From Diplolepis rosae (Eukaryota > Arthropoda > Insecta > Hymenoptera > Diplolepididae): 64,000 bases of DNA. Below are positions 1 through 11,556 of the stretch, piece by piece. The position numbers and the translations under genes were made by a program. A model generated the notes under the pieces. It did no database searches. It saw nothing but the letters and a program-made list of their open reading frames with translations, and was not told where the DNA came from. The stretch's first letter is position 1, and every line of letters starts with the position of its first letter. The stretch spans positions 3,874,501 to 3,938,500 of the forward strand of contig JAPYXD010000608.1 in NCBI GenBank assembly GCA_030998225.1, written 5' to 3'.

Positions 1-300
1 CGCGGTAACAATCTTACATAAAATTGTTACCTTCCCGTTATATAGCAATTACGTCACTGAACAATAACAATCGTTACATAACCAGAAATAACTATGCTAC
101 CCTTTTGTTACGGAGCGGTTACATAACGTGTTTGCTGGATTGCTGGTGGCCCTTCAATTATGCTTTAACATTACAAAGTGAATGTAGTCTAACAGATCAC
201 ATTTTTAGTAGTTCTTTCAATTACACATCACACATAAATAAATATGGTAGACCTTTTAATATCTGTAATAAAAATCGATAAGGATTAATAAAATAATTAT
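1..300. repeat. Motif-iterated repeat, cut by window edge
   Basis: The stretch repeats variants of a gttacataa word in both orientations. A 9-bp perfect hairpin stem lies at 4-12 and 23-31, and further copies sit near 73-82 and 118-127. It resembles the motif-iterated palindromic elements elsewhere in the window but runs off the left edge, so no terminus can be defined. The open frame across it is a by-product of the repeat and is not called as a gene. Confidence 0.45.
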
Positions 301-412
301 CACGATTAGATTACTTCAACAATGATGGAAGAGAACACGTTGAAAATCTAATCAGAAAACATTCTGATAATTTCCATATACCTGGTGAACCTATAGATGC
401 AACAAATGTATT

Positions 413-601
413 GAACCAGAACTGGCAACTCGTAAAGGCGTCATCTTCCATCAAGATAACGCCGAACCACATACATCTTTGGTCACTCGCAAAAAATTAT
501 TGGAGTTAGGCTGGGAAGTGATGTCTCATCCACCGTACAGTCCTGACCTTACACCATCCGATTATCATTTATTCCGTTCACTTCAAAACGATTATATTTA
601 G
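413..601 (+). pseudogene. Mariner transposase fragment (C-terminal catalytic part)
   Basis: One frame reads through the best conserved mariner block: a HQDNA-PH motif around 449-472 holding the second catalytic Asp, then LLELGWEVMSHPPYSPDL, then the third Asp in PSDYHLF near 560-575, ending in a stop at 599-601. The two Asp are about 34 residues apart, as in DD34D mariners. The N-terminal helix-turn-helix and the first Asp are absent, and no terminal repeats were found, so this is a dead fragment. Upstream bases 300-412 do not continue the frame recognisably. Confidence 0.85.
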
Positions 602-1439
602 AAATTGCTGCTGTTACGTCAGAAACATAACATTTCTCTTCTTAAAAGACTTCCTCCTTTATGTCAGGATCGGAAGGATCCTCTCTAAGGGATGAGGAAT
701 AAGTCAGTGAACAGGAAGGGATTAATTATATGAAATATATTTATTAACATAAAATAGACGGTAAGTAAGCATAATGGAAATGGTAATAACATAGATGATT
801 CAAAGTTAGTTGTAATTACCCTTCATTGAAAGTAAGTTTAGTTATAATTGAGTCCAATTGGTTGAATATGGTGATTCGAGTCCTTCCTTCGTGGGTGTTG
901 AGATGAGTCTTAATTAGACTGTAAACGTTGTGGTCCAATCGGTTGGGATGATTGATTTCTGATCCCGGTTATTCTAGAGGATTCTCTAAGATTATTCCCC
1001 TTCATTATCTACTGTCTTTGAACTCGTAGACTTTGTATCTTGGCGTTGATTTTACTGATTTAAAAACTGGACTAGACTGAACTGAACTTGCGGTAAAAAA
1101 TCTGATAAGGCTGGACTGATGTTGTGGCGTCGATTTTACTAAACTAAACTGGACTGACGTCTGTTGGAACTTTCGATTTTTATACGATTTTTGAAGGTCA
1201 ACTATGACGAGTTACATGTTATTACAACGTACATGTAGTAATTCTCATATGTGTAATAAGTGCATCTGGTAGTGCATTGGTATGGTAGGGCTCCATTCAC
1301 CTTCTCTTTTGATAAATCAATTTCTTATATTGTGTGGGTATTACAACGACACATGGTAATACCATATTGATTATTTTATTGATATATAGATCTGGCTGTA
1401 ACTTACGCCGATAAAATCACACACGCGGTAATGCTATCT
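602..1439. other. No gene; loosely repetitive AT-rich DNA
   Basis: No coding frame of family type is visible. Around 1040-1170 there are imperfect direct repeats of ctggactga and cgattttact, suggesting old slippage or a decayed repeat. Confidence 0.5.
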
Positions 1440-1661
1440 TCATCCCTCCATTGGTTTCTTGATCCGTTTGTAGCTTGAGTCTATAGAGTCGCGGGACGAA
1501 TCACGTGGAATAAAGATCTCTTGCATTTTTAATTTTTTCGGAGAGGCACTAAACCTGCTTTCGTTTGTCTCGGCCGTTTTCGAATTAAAAAATTGTTTTT
1601 TCTTTTTATTCCTTGACTTTTGCATTCGAGAAGATACTCTTTTTCCCCTAGAACACTTCAT
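1440..1661 (-). CDS. Short Lys/Ser-rich ORF, possible transposon N-terminal exon
   Basis: A 73-codon minus-strand frame starts at an ATG at 1659-1661 and ends with a stop near 1440. The product is strongly basic at the N-terminus (KRVSSRMQKSRNKKKKQ) and then Ser-rich, with an SPKKLKM block. That composition is typical of disordered nuclear proteins and of the N-termini of several arthropod transposon-encoded proteins. No domain is recognisable. It could be a first exon, a relic, or chance; the frame is longer than most random ones in such AT-rich DNA. Confidence 0.25.
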   Translation of the reverse strand: MKCSRGKRVSSRMQKSRNKKKKQFFNSKTAETNESRFSASPKKLKMQEIFIPRDSSRDSIDSSYKRIKKPMEG

Positions 1662-2955
1662 TTTCACTACAAAATCACAAGAAAAATCAAAGAGAAATTA
1701 AACAGAAAGTATAAACGGGCGCACGACTTTACTGTTTGGCTTAGCTGTTTATACGGATAGGAACCGTTGAATTTATCTGGCAGGTATAGAAAGAACACTC
1801 CTACACTGTTACATAATGTATTTCAATACAATAGAAAGGTAAATGAAAGGTGCAACGCTTAAGATAGGATGCTACCGCTCGGACCTCTGCTACGCCTACA
1901 TTCAAACCTTCTAAGGCGTCTTTTCAAATTTGCGTGTAAATTCCAGAATGTTTTTCGGATCAACATAAAATTTTATGTATTTTAACTTGACTATATGTAT
2001 ATTACGAAATTGGAATAAAAAAAATCGATTTTTTGAGTACTGAGTGCGTATAACCCCGTAATTTCACGAGGAATATCCGCGTTAAGGGGGTCGCCTCATG
2101 AAAACCTGAAAAAAATCGCATTTTTTTTTTCTATTTTTAATCGATAGAAAAACAAAAACAAAACGGGTTTTTCGAGGAAGCGGAGGGCTTGTTGTATTGA
2201 TCGGGAGTAGCAGATTAGGAATTGACCTCTGTAAGTTTTGTTATGATCTAATTGTATCTTACAAAAACTTTGAAGCGCGTTTTCTCAAAACCACATTTTT
2301 CAAACTGGCGTGCAGGATCACACAAAAAGTTTTCAACCAATTGAAAAACTATTCAAAAATATAATCCCAAAGTTCTATTGGTCTACTCCAAATATTTCGC
2401 GAGACCGGTGATCATTTTGAAGGAAAATTCAACAGATGAACTGGACGAAAATTAACTGCCCGCTCTTGTTTACAAATTGACAGTCAGTGTTTTACGTGAC
2501 GTTGTCATATTTCTCTAGAAGAAAAGGGCCCCTTTACTCCTCCCTACTTCTTCTTACTCCTGGTTCGTATCTTCGGGAGAAGAATACATTGGTATTTGAA
2601 CACTACACTGTTGGAAGTGTTCAAAAATTTAAAAAAATTGTATGTTGCAAAGGTAACGTAAAATTTGACGACATTTATGATGTTTTGGAGTAAAGGTATA
2701 ATGAAATGGCGAAAAATGTACTGAATTTTCTTACTATTATAAAACTCAACTGAATTCTCCTCAAATGTATCTTAAAATTACCAAACTGTAACAGAATTTT
2801 TATAAAATTTATCATAAGATTATGAAACTGTAACCAAATTTTCAGTTACATGTGACTGCATCAAACTTCAGTTACCGAAAACGTAAAATTATTCCTGTGA
2901 AATTACAACTGTGGAATTATTAAGGTTTATTGTAATTTATTCTATTTTAGTGTAA
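1662..2955. other. No gene seen
   Basis: AT-rich intergenic DNA with poly-A/T runs. Nothing resembling an exon, tRNA or transposon end was identified. A 68-codon plus-strand frame at 2487-2693 has no recognisable family feature and is left uncalled. Confidence 0.45.
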
Positions 2956-2959
2956 AAAA

Positions 2960-3510
2960 AAAGGTATCAAATTTATTAACATTTTTAGTTTAATCTGGCA
3001 ATTTTTGATTTTTCTAAATTCAATGCCCGGATCGAATAAGGGGACGCGACGCTTAAACTGGACAGTACTTTCCCGATAATCGATAAAAAGTCGAAATGCA
3101 TAAAATTTCGAAATGAAAAATGTGTGATTGCTCTTCACGTCGAGGTTCATCTTTTTCTTAGTTGAAATTTTTTTATTCGACAATTAGTTTTCGAGATAAA
3201 AATTAAAAAACGTCGTTTTTGCATAGATTGAAAATCAATGTTTTTTAAAATATAACTCGCGATTACTCGCTCAATTCACAATGAAATGATTCGAAACATT
3301 CACCATTTTCTTTCGCTCACTCTAGTGGAGCTGTCGAGTCTTAAAAAATAATAAAAATCACTATTTTTTATAAAATATTTGATAACAAAGTCAGGGCCTC
3401 CAAAACTTGTGCGCTGCGACGTTCTCGTGAAGAAAGAGTCGAGGTAATTTCAGGACTCAGAAAACTTTCAGCAAGCCGATTGTTCCTTAGGGTTCAAGGA
3501 AGTTTTTTGT
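2960..3510 (-). repeat. Inverted-repeat arm B' (partner at 13250-13755)
   Basis: This stretch is a diverged reverse complement of 13250-13755. Both contain the landmarks atcgaataaggggacgcgac (here near 3031), the gacagt/actgtc block, the tcgcgattactcgc block and the gcgctgcgacgttctcg block. Together with arm A' at 6215-6405 it forms the left side of a large inverted repeat whose right side is continuous at 13035-13755. Short frames are open in both copies but differ by frameshifts. Confidence 0.8.
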
Positions 3511-3511
3511 A

Positions 3512-5292
3512 CACTGAGAAAAAATCCTGGGCATAGTGACGTGATATATGTAGTTGAAAATGTCCTTAACTACTTTTTGTGGCTGAATTCAAGCAATGGT
3601 TGACCCGTCAATGTAGGTACTAAAAGTGGTCGCAGTGACTAAGTAATGTAGTCACAGCGACTATGTAATGTTGTCACAGTCACTATATGTAAGTGTCAAC
3701 TATAAAGTTATGTTAAATCAAATTCCTAAAATCAAATGCATAAAATCACTACGTGGAACATTGTATTTTTCAAAGCACCTCTTTTGAAAATCTGTTTGTC
3801 GGTATCTGTAGAGCGGGTTGAAACTTTAAAAGTAGTAGGATTTAAAATCACAGCTTCGAGCTACACAGAGAGAAATTTTAGGTTTCACTGACCAAAGTTT
3901 TTTTGTTAAAATCGTCTTTACAAAAAAGTTAAAGTTCTCATGACAATCATGGTAGTGGCTGTCATACATTGGAAAAGTGTTTACTTCAACTGCAAGGAAC
4001 GTTACTGAGACCACGATTCTGGTACTTGAAATACCATAGCGCTGCGGTTATAGGAACCAAAGTCCATCGTAAAGCCGCGCATAGAGTTTAGTTAAAATGA
4101 CTAAGTCTACGGACAGTAAATACCCAGACAAAATTATTTTTGAGGTTATAGGTATGGTTTTCTTAGTTATCAAAATACAAATTCAATTTGATTTGAAAAA
4201 ATAAAGTTTCATCGAAAAGATCTATGGAAAATAATCCGGTATAATGATATTTATAATAGCTTTCGTCGATTAAGTTAAAAAATTGTCACTTTTTTCACCA
4301 CCATAACCTTTTTTTGACTGACTATAGTTTTGACAAAATACGACGAGACAGCAAAATTGGAACGCATTGCATTGTCCCCGAATAAAATCGTTTATCATTT
4401 AGAAAGAATTGTCAAACTATATTTATAATAGAATTATTTACCTGATAATGCTTGGCACGGTGAAATATAGTCCAGGAATCGAGAACGAGAATTGGCAGGA
4501 TTCAACTTAGGCTGCATATCTTTTTGGAAGTAACTACTCATCTCCAGTGCAGTGCAAGTTAAATTGTGTGACTATTACAAGATTTAATAATTGTCACGAC
4601 AGGCTTACCTCGTTGTAAAAAATGAGAGTTATACTTGATTTGTCTAGCGCAACAGCGAACGCTGCGGTTGTAGTAACCAAAGGAGCTTGGCAGTACACAT
4701 AAAGAAAATGTACGTGTACTAACCGATGGGGTACGTATAAAGCTCATTCTAATCATCAACTTTGGTCACAACAACCGAATACACAAAAAAGTCCAAACTA
4801 CTGTCATGATAACTATAAAAGTAGTAGCTTCTCTAAACTTTTTTGGTCAAGGCAACTACTGTACAAAAAATTTATGTGCTATGTGCATAGGAACCAAAGC
4901 CGATTTCTCTCAGTGTACTCGACACTTCAAATCAAATTCTCAAAATAGTTGCTATCAGTTGCTATGAAAAATAATATGCATTACTCGAAACAATACACAG
5001 CGAATTCAACGAGTGTCAAGTTTGCTCCACTGGTTATAGCGACTACGTTATTCTAGCTATGACAACTCAATGTTTCAAGTTCACATAGCTAGGTTTAAGA
5101 GTTAAGGACAATTCCAACGATGTTAACTAGTCGCCACGACCAGGTATCAAGAATATGGCTACCATGGCTACAAATCATGTTACTGTAGCCATGGGTCAAG
5201 TAGCGACAACAAGTCTCCCTCGTTACAGTCACTTTTTTATTTTCAACTACATTATTCCTAGTCATTATGACCAGATACTATTTTTGTCTGTG
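3512..5292. mobile_element. TIR element (CACTGAGAAA family), TA target duplication, copy 1
   Basis: It begins CACTGAGAAAAAATCC with TA at 3510-3511 and ends in CTGTG followed by TA at 5293-5294; the ends are inverted relatives. The body carries many variants of agtgactatgtaatgttgtcac in both orientations. A second copy lies at 32747-34221. A different element (3864-4915) is nested inside. No coding capacity is seen, so it is non-autonomous. Confidence 0.8.
3864..4915. mobile_element. Nested TIR element in copy 1, TA-flanked
   Basis: The element runs from CACAGAGAGAAAT to ATTTCTCTCAGTG and is bounded by TA at 3862-3863 and 4916-4917. Its boundaries are supported by the homologous element at 32747-34221, which lacks it: that copy reads cgagcctctcgacac near 33036-33050 where this copy has the insertion between cgagc and ctcgacac. 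Internally, gctgcggttgtagtaacc-like words recur near 4030 and 4660. No transposase is encoded. Confidence 0.85.
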
Positions 5293-5442
5293 TAAAATTT
5301 CACGCAATTATATTCATAAACAATGAAACAGTGCCGAGTTAAAAAAAAACTAGCGCGCAACGTCGCGCGATCACGTGGAACGCTTTGAGCACGAGCGCTA
5401 GCAAGTTTCAACCGATTGAGTATTCACGTAGGTTTTTTTCTG

Positions 5443-5957
5443 TTTTCACCTACCTTTTCGGATATTGTTTTAAATTTTATTGTTTAAATACAAAAATGAA
5501 TTTATTCACACAAATCTGACTTGTATTCCGTATAATAATTTATACATAATTTACATGAATGCAGCATAGTATTAGCCATGTTTTTGTATTTTAATACTCA
5601 GTAATGATACTCCTGTTTTAATATTTCCAGTAATAACATTTATATTATTCATATGAGTTTTATTCTCTTCACATTATATTGAACACGAATTTCGTAGCAT
5701 CGATATCTTTCTTAATCCTAAACTCACAAACTTTTGGCATAACGAAGACACATAGTTAAATTAAACAATTGTTTAATTACTGAAAATAATAAAACAGAAG
5801 TTTCATTACTGAGTATTAAAATACAAAATCATGGCTAATACTATCCTGCATTCATGTAAATTATGTATAGATTATTATACGAAATACAAGTCAGATTTGT
5901 GTCAATAAATTCATTTTTATATTTGAACAATAAAATTTAAAACAATCTCCAAGAAAG
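5443..5957. mobile_element. Foldback-type palindromic element
   Basis: Bases 5443-5615 are nearly the reverse complement of 5785-5957 (arms of about 170 bp; shared blocks near attattgttttaaattttat and gcagcatagtattagccatg). The spacer is about 170 bp and has no gene. It lies between the arms B' and A' of the larger inverted repeat, so it probably inserted there after that repeat formed. Confidence 0.75.
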
Positions 5958-6214
5958 TAGGCATGCCCCCGGGCGTATTTGTCCCACATATTAGGGGTAG
6001 GTTGGTACTATGATAACAAAAGTTTATGCAAAGTATTGTATGTGAAAAATCGTTTTTTTAGAAGTTAGGGGCAAAATTCGAAAAATCGACTTTTCTCGAA
6101 AACGGCTTAACCGATGTTTTCGTTTTAAATATATGTTGTGGGGATCGTGAGGACAGTTGTGTAAGAAAATTAAGGATGAATTTCATCAAGGGGTAAGGGA
6201 GGAAAAAAAAATTT

Positions 6215-6405
6215 TAATTTTCAAAAAAAAATTTTACCATGTTTTTGTCCGGGTACAATCACCATTTTTTCTATAAAATACACAAACTCTGCTCAGTAAT
6301 ATATATTTTTGCCATACTGATCACAATGGTACTTCATGGTTAAAAAAATAAAAGTTTTTATTTTTTCAAGTAGCTTCTTTACTTAGAAGTAGAAAAGGGG
6401 GATGG
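6215..6405 (-). repeat. Inverted-repeat arm A' (partner at 13035-13248)
   Basis: This is a reverse-complement match to 13035-13248: a poly-T/A rich start, the caccattttttctataaaat block, the tactgatcacaatggtactt block and a G-rich end (ggggatggggag) opposite the C-rich 13026-13043. In the partner the A and B arms are adjacent; here they are 2.7 kb apart because of the insertions between them. Confidence 0.75.
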
Positions 6406-6637
6406 GGAGTAGACAATGAGAGAAATACTTAAGGTATATAACAGAGCAGTGTTCTGCTGACATTAGCCAAAGGAATTTTCCGTTTGCCCAAGATACACCG
6501 CGAGGAGGTTGCCAGTCTGATTTGTACCTCACTTACCTACGTAGATATACTATGTACATTATATACACTATTTACAGTATGTACTATATATAGATATGTC
6601 AGAACGCTTAAATTTTATTTACAAAGATGTTCTTTAC

Positions 6638-7839
6638 TTAATCTTCATCACTATTATATTCAATCACTGGTTGTATATTTGTTTTCGTAAATAAGTGACT
6701 GAGGATTTCTGCTGGTCTTATAATTTTGGCCGTGTACCTAGCGTGTGATAAATAATAAATAATAGATGCTACATGTGAACAACAGCCCAGAGTTCGCCGA
6801 CCATTAGCACACTCACAAGCATACCTTTTGATACCAGAAACACCGACAACATTCGGACTGTATTCAATGAAACATCGGTATGCCTTTCGAGATATATGTC
6901 GAGATTGTATCTGAACTTTCAAAATATTAGTTTTGTCTTTAACAAAATTCAGATTGATAGATCCATCATTCCCCAGTATTTCAGCTAAATATGATATTGC
7001 TTGTGAAAGCTGATACGAACCGGTGAACAGAATTTGTAGATATTTTTCTGTCATTTCCGGAAAATCAAGAACGTCATTAGATGAAACAGTTTCAAAGATA
7101 AGTTTCTTGCGAAACCAGTCATTCTCCTCAGCTTCGTTAGCCAAAGTGTTTTTCTACATATTTTTGATTTCTCATTCTCTGGATAATTTCATAGGATAGT
7201 TCTCTGTCTGATTCACACTTTTGTCCGAATTGATTATAAATAAATGCTGCAATTTTGAAATACGACCCCACCTTGGGAAGAAGCTTATTATCGATTACGT
7301 GGTCCAAAAAAAGATACTTTTGCTTGAGTACACCATGAACTGCCTCCACAGTCCAACGAATCTTTGTCACAAATCGGGACTCATTTGCTTCAAGAGTTGT
7401 TAATTGAGGACGTTTTCCTTTGAAAACTGGCATTAGCACATGATAACCCTCAGCTTCCAAGAAATCTTTCAAATCGCGAAAACCGCGATCTAGAAAGAGT
7501 TTATCGCCTTTTTCTAATAATCTGCTCAAACTGTCACCATTTTCAAGAATATTCTGTAGTATTTCAGCGTCATTTTGTGTAGCGTAGAACGGTCCTTCTA
7601 TATTAATAATATATCCATTAGTTGTGCAAATGGTAAAGGGTTTACACAATGGAACCTTTTTTGTACTGAAAAAGATTTTCTCTGATATTCATTATTCGCA
7701 CTTTTCTGATGACGCGCATAAGTGCCGTCAGCAATGAGCAACAGTTTTTCAGAAGAATCGCTATCCGAACAAACAACTTCTTCGCTATTTCTGTGGTGTG
7801 ATGAGCAATAAGATCACATCTTAACCCTTTAAGGGCCAA
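6638..7839 (-). pseudogene. ISL2EU-like DDE_Tnp_4 transposase with SWIM zinc finger, frameshifted
   Basis: Three overlapping minus-strand frames form one protein relic. From about 7780 to 7655 one frame reads SDSSEKLLLIADGTYARHQKS, with the catalytic Asp region. A base is missing in the A-run near 7655-7662, and the frame then continues as 7649-7137 (LCKPFTICTTNGYIINIEGPF, then LFLDRGFRDLKDFL, then ESRFVTKIRWTVEAVHGVLK, the last holding the catalytic Glu). A second shift near 7140 leads into 7144-6638, which carries a SWIM-type CxC...CxH motif (CECANGRRTLGCCSHVASI). DDE plus SWIM on one polypeptide matches animal ISL2EU-type transposases. The 5' part is missing beyond about 7840. No terminal repeats were found. 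Confidence 0.85.
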
Positions 7840-8639
7840 AATGGTATAAACGATACACCGGTCTTTGAGACTGTGTAACTTATGCTATTCGCGACTGAAA
7901 AAATTGAGAGGGACATATTTTTGAAGTTCAAGACGTGCCCTTTCCGATGGCAAATACGAAATTGATCTAGAAAATTATTAATTATGAAAAAATTTAGTTT
8001 AAAAAAAAAGCACGATATTTTCGATCTTTTTTTTTTTTTGAAAGCGAGTTTTAAAAGGTTTCCCGGTTTGTCAACGACCTGGAACATTTTTAACCGGTGG
8101 AATAAATGTCTGAACTTCAAGAAGGTGTGGTTCAGAGATTAATTTTTCACTTTGGTCTTTACAAAATGGCGCCCGAATTACAAAATTTTCACGAATACAT
8201 TCAGGATTTTTTTTGTCCGAAAATATAAACAAACCGAGGAAATTACTAAGAAAGTAAAGTTCTTAGAATCACTCAAAGAATACGTCTGAATTTTTTCAAA
8301 ACGTTTCGAGTAACTTTTCAATTTTGCAAATAGCATAATTTTTGCAAAATAAAAAAATTGCTCAAAACACCCCGAAAAAATTGTTATGTATTTTTTGACC
8401 AATTTCAAGAACTTTTTACTCTTGATAATTTTTGCCATAAGTCTATTTCTTTCAAGAAAAAAATTCGCAAAGATCAAATTAGTATCCGATGTGAAAGTCC
8501 GCGTATCCACATACTTATCGATGTAATGTCGTAAAAAAAACCCGAAAAAAAATTCCCGATCTCCATTGCAATTCATGAATGAGAGAACCAGCGGAAGAGA
8601 TATAAACATACAGACGGATAGAATTTTTAAGACCGATAG
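7840..8639. other. No gene seen; AT-rich with homopolymer runs
   Basis: Two minus-strand frames (7821-8120 and 8178-8609) are open only because of Lys/Phe-rich low-complexity sequence. They show no motif and interrupt or flank the transposase relic without continuing it. Confidence 0.45.
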
Positions 8640-8654
8640 TGTTAATAGCCCAGG

Positions 8655-8935
8655 TAGAAATTTACAATTGGCTCGGTACTGCGCCAGTACCGCCGAAGGA
8701 TTTCTGGTACTGGCGCGGTGCAGGCGTAATACCGGATTCCAAACGGCTCGGTACTGGCATTATTCCAAAAGGTAACTCGGCTGGGAGTTGTCTGTCTGTA
8801 CTGGGGCGGTACTTCAAATAGTATTATGCCTGTACTGAAAGTCTGTGCTGGCGCGGTACTGGCATTATTCCAAAAGGTAACTCGGCTGGAAGTTGTCTGT
8901 CAGTACTGGGGCGGTACTGGGAAATGTACTGAAAA
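8655..8935. repeat. GC-rich tandem repeat of GGTACTGG/GCGGTACT words
   Basis: A block with much higher GC than its surroundings. The words ggtactgg, ggcgcggt and cagtacc occur about a dozen times in both orientations. A longer unit of about 105 bp (gtactggcattattccaaaa and following) occurs at about 8751 and about 8856. The start (about 8670-8720) folds back on itself. It is likely another motif-iterated non-autonomous element whose ends have decayed; the plus-strand frames across it are by-products. Confidence 0.6.
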
Positions 8936-9122
8936 TCTGTATTGTACTAAGATAAAAAGTGCAGGGAAAGTTCGAGTTAAGATTCTAATATTTACCGTTT
9001 TTAACGGCAACCGAAGGATATTCGCTTGGTAGGTTAAGTTTACTGTTTTCAGAGTAAAATATCTATTTTCAAGCTAGAAAATTTTTTCTGAGTAAATTGA
9101 CAATACTTTTTTGTTACACGTA

Positions 9123-9350
9123 CACCGAGAAAAAAATCTCAGTAGGTTTGACTACTTTTTAACTTACTTTTCGTAGTTCGTAAAGGCCCCAGTGTCATTT
9201 TTGAAGTTAAGTGAACTGCAGGAACATAGGTAAATCAAATAAGAGCAGTAGTTGAATCGATGAATATTCTTAGTACATTTCAAAACTTTATTTACTTTCA
9301 AGCAGACTCTAACTTACTATTTTTATATACAAACTTACCTACAAACACAC
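9123..9350. mobile_element. TIR-family fragment, CACCGAGAAA end (related to 39.84-40.45 and 52.0 kb)
   Basis: It begins CACCGAGAAAAAAATCTC after a TA at 9121-9122. The following 220 bp are the reverse complement of 40226-40447, with the landmarks tcagtaggtttgactac, gcaggaacataggtaaatc and ggccccagtg. Only this end is recognised here. Confidence 0.7.
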
Positions 9351-9518
9351 ATTCCCCTCTACAATACACAAACGCTCGTTTAGGTAGTATTAAAAATTAT
9401 TCTTAACGCTGCGGGTTCGAACCCTCTCTACTTATAATTAACGCATTACTAACCTAACGACTAAGCCTCTCGGCTGCGCACGCTTGGAATACAAGGAAGA
9501 AAATTGCGCTTATAACCT

Positions 9519-9946
9519 TCAACTACTGTAGGACCGTGTAAGAAGTGTATTGTAGCTCTGAATTTGCATATGGATGTAGTCATTATGTGTCTTGTCTACG
9601 TTTTGTGTCAAACTCGCTGTAAACATCGGATCTTCTGCAGTAGAATCCGAAAATGTGTCGCTGTTAGATTGAAATGTTGGGTTTTCGTCGGAGTGTTCTG
9701 AAACTAGGATTCGAACATTTCCCTCTTTCAATTTTTACGTTTATAGGAAACAACGCGACAATTACCACATATTACATCATTGACAGCGATTCGTTTTCCC
9801 AAAGTCAGAGCAAAATGATTTGCTTCGTCTACAGTGTGCACGACTTTCCGATAACTGCGTACTTTCTTAATAAATCGGCGGTAAACAGTGCATTGCGACT
9901 TATTTAAAAACTCAGCCGTATCAGATGACATTATATCGGTTTGCAC
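9519..9946 (-). pseudogene. Broken ORF pair of possible transposon origin
   Basis: Two minus-strand frames abut. The upstream one (9946-9728) reads TAEFLNKSQCTVYRRFIKKV then DEANHFALTLGKRIAVNDVICGNCR, which has a CxxC pair and begins with a Met-rich start. The downstream frame (9731-9519) continues with EHSDENPTFQSNSDTF. Joining them needs one frameshift near 9730, where the reading changes around KRK/KEGN. A CGNC motif and an acidic tail recall N-terminal regions of arthropod transposon proteins, but no family can be named. It is probably a decayed single reading frame. Confidence 0.4.
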
Positions 9947-11049
9947 TTTTTAGCTTAAAAGTTCTGCTACAAATAACTATGTACTTAGAGTTACGATTTT
10001 AAAACTATATCCATACATTCACTTGACACGGCAATCGTTGGAATTGAGTCGGTTTTAATTTTTTTTAATCAAACATAAGCACAACAACTATGTAACATTT
10101 GATTTTTTTATTCTGAACGAAAAGCAAGTAATTGTCTCTAAATCTCTGTACAACTAGAATATATATGAAATTCAACGATAATATAGAGAAACGATACATG
10201 CGGGGTTTTGTCAACAGTATTCTAAATTATGTGGAAGTCCAGAAGGTTGTAGTTAAAACCCAAAAACAGTTGACATATAATAAGAAAGCAAATAGAAAAT
10301 AATAGTTCACTGGGAAAAAAAACCGTCAGTTTATAGGGAAAATCCCGTTGCATTGACGGGAAGGAGCATCGGCGCCTTTACAACGTTAGGTTAACGTGAT
10401 GCCACCGCCAATGTATTAGCGTTGAAAACTCACGTTAATCCAGCTATGTCAGCCCCGTCAATTCACCGGGAATGTTAACTCTGGAACGCCGTGTGATTTG
10501 AAAATATTACTCGATGACGCAATTTCATATCCATCATGAAATTGGCAGTGCTTTGGTTTTAAATACCAATATATAATTAGGAAAACATTTGTTAGGAAAA
10601 CAAAAGAACTGAAAAGAATAATTGCGAGTATTGCCACAGCTGATCATTTTTGGGTGATTTTACGTTGGCTCTAAGGTAAATGCACCAGTCCTCGGACAGT
10701 TAAGACATCAGAGCGGAAAAAATAATAAACCTTTCTATGAAATTGCAATCTATTGTTCATTTATCATAGTAGAAATATTAGGGATATCATTTTCTTCACA
10801 AAAATATACTTGATAATGGTTGTGAGTCATCAATTTTGATAATATAAAAGAATTATGATGATTGATACACGTGTGCCAGTCCCCGGACAAGTCAAATGTG
10901 ATTGCGTGAGTGGCCGAAAATGCATACTCGAGTCTCCGGACAAGATAATTATTAAAAGTACATTAATTGAAACAATATATAACACGTTTATTTTTGTTTT
11001 TAACGAACTTTTTAATACAATTGATCAATATTTGTGTTAAACAAAAATT

Positions 11050-11556
11050 ATTTCATTATTGAATTTTAACGCATACGAGCGCTAGTCATCGTTAATATCT
11101 TCGCCGATTGCTTTGGCCTTTTCTGTCTTCTTCCTCTTGGTCAGTGTTTGATTCTCAACTGCTTCTGCTTTTCGATTTTCTTGTCTTCGTTTGTCCTTTT
11201 CAGCTTTTTCCTCTCTTTTGATCCTTGCTTTCGTTTCGCTTTTTCAATCTGCTTCTCTTTCTTAATCCTCTCAAACTCAGCACGCTCCTCCGTCTTTTTC
11301 TTCGCTTATTCTATTGCTTTCTCCTTCTTAATTTTTGCCAACACTGGTTTCCTTCTTGTTGCTGTTTTCTCAGCTTTACCCTTTCTTCTTTTTCAAGATG
11401 AATTGCGAGTTTCTTTTCCTCATGATCTCTATACCATTCCATCCAACCGTCTCCCGTTGCAGCGTACGGTTGAGAATGTTTGTCAACTTTTTTCTTCTTA
11501 TTTGTTGCTTGCGATAGTGAAGGGCAAACAATAGTATATCGCGTGCGTAGGCGCAC
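11050..11556 (-). pseudogene. Lys/Glu-rich relic, possibly C-terminus of a pogo/Tigger-like (DDE_1) transposase
   Basis: On the minus strand successive frames read TGDGWMEWYRDHEEKKLAIHLEKEER and then long runs of alternating K, E, R and Q down to about 11060, broken by at least two frameshifts and one stop. The WMEWYRDHEEKK start followed by a charged coiled-coil tail is like the C-terminal tails of DDE_1-type transposases, which is also consistent with the surrounding 'cagtcctcggaca' inverted ends. The catalytic part is absent. The assignment is inference from composition and context; plus-strand frames here are shadows. Confidence 0.35.

Noticed and set aside
8178..8609. 143-codon minus-strand frame
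   Set aside because: Composition is Phe/Lys/Leu from homopolymer-rich DNA; no motif, no neighbour context.
11148..11534. 128-codon plus-strand frame rich in Phe and Ser
   Set aside because: It is the antisense of the Lys/Glu-rich transposon relic; the minus strand explains the composition.
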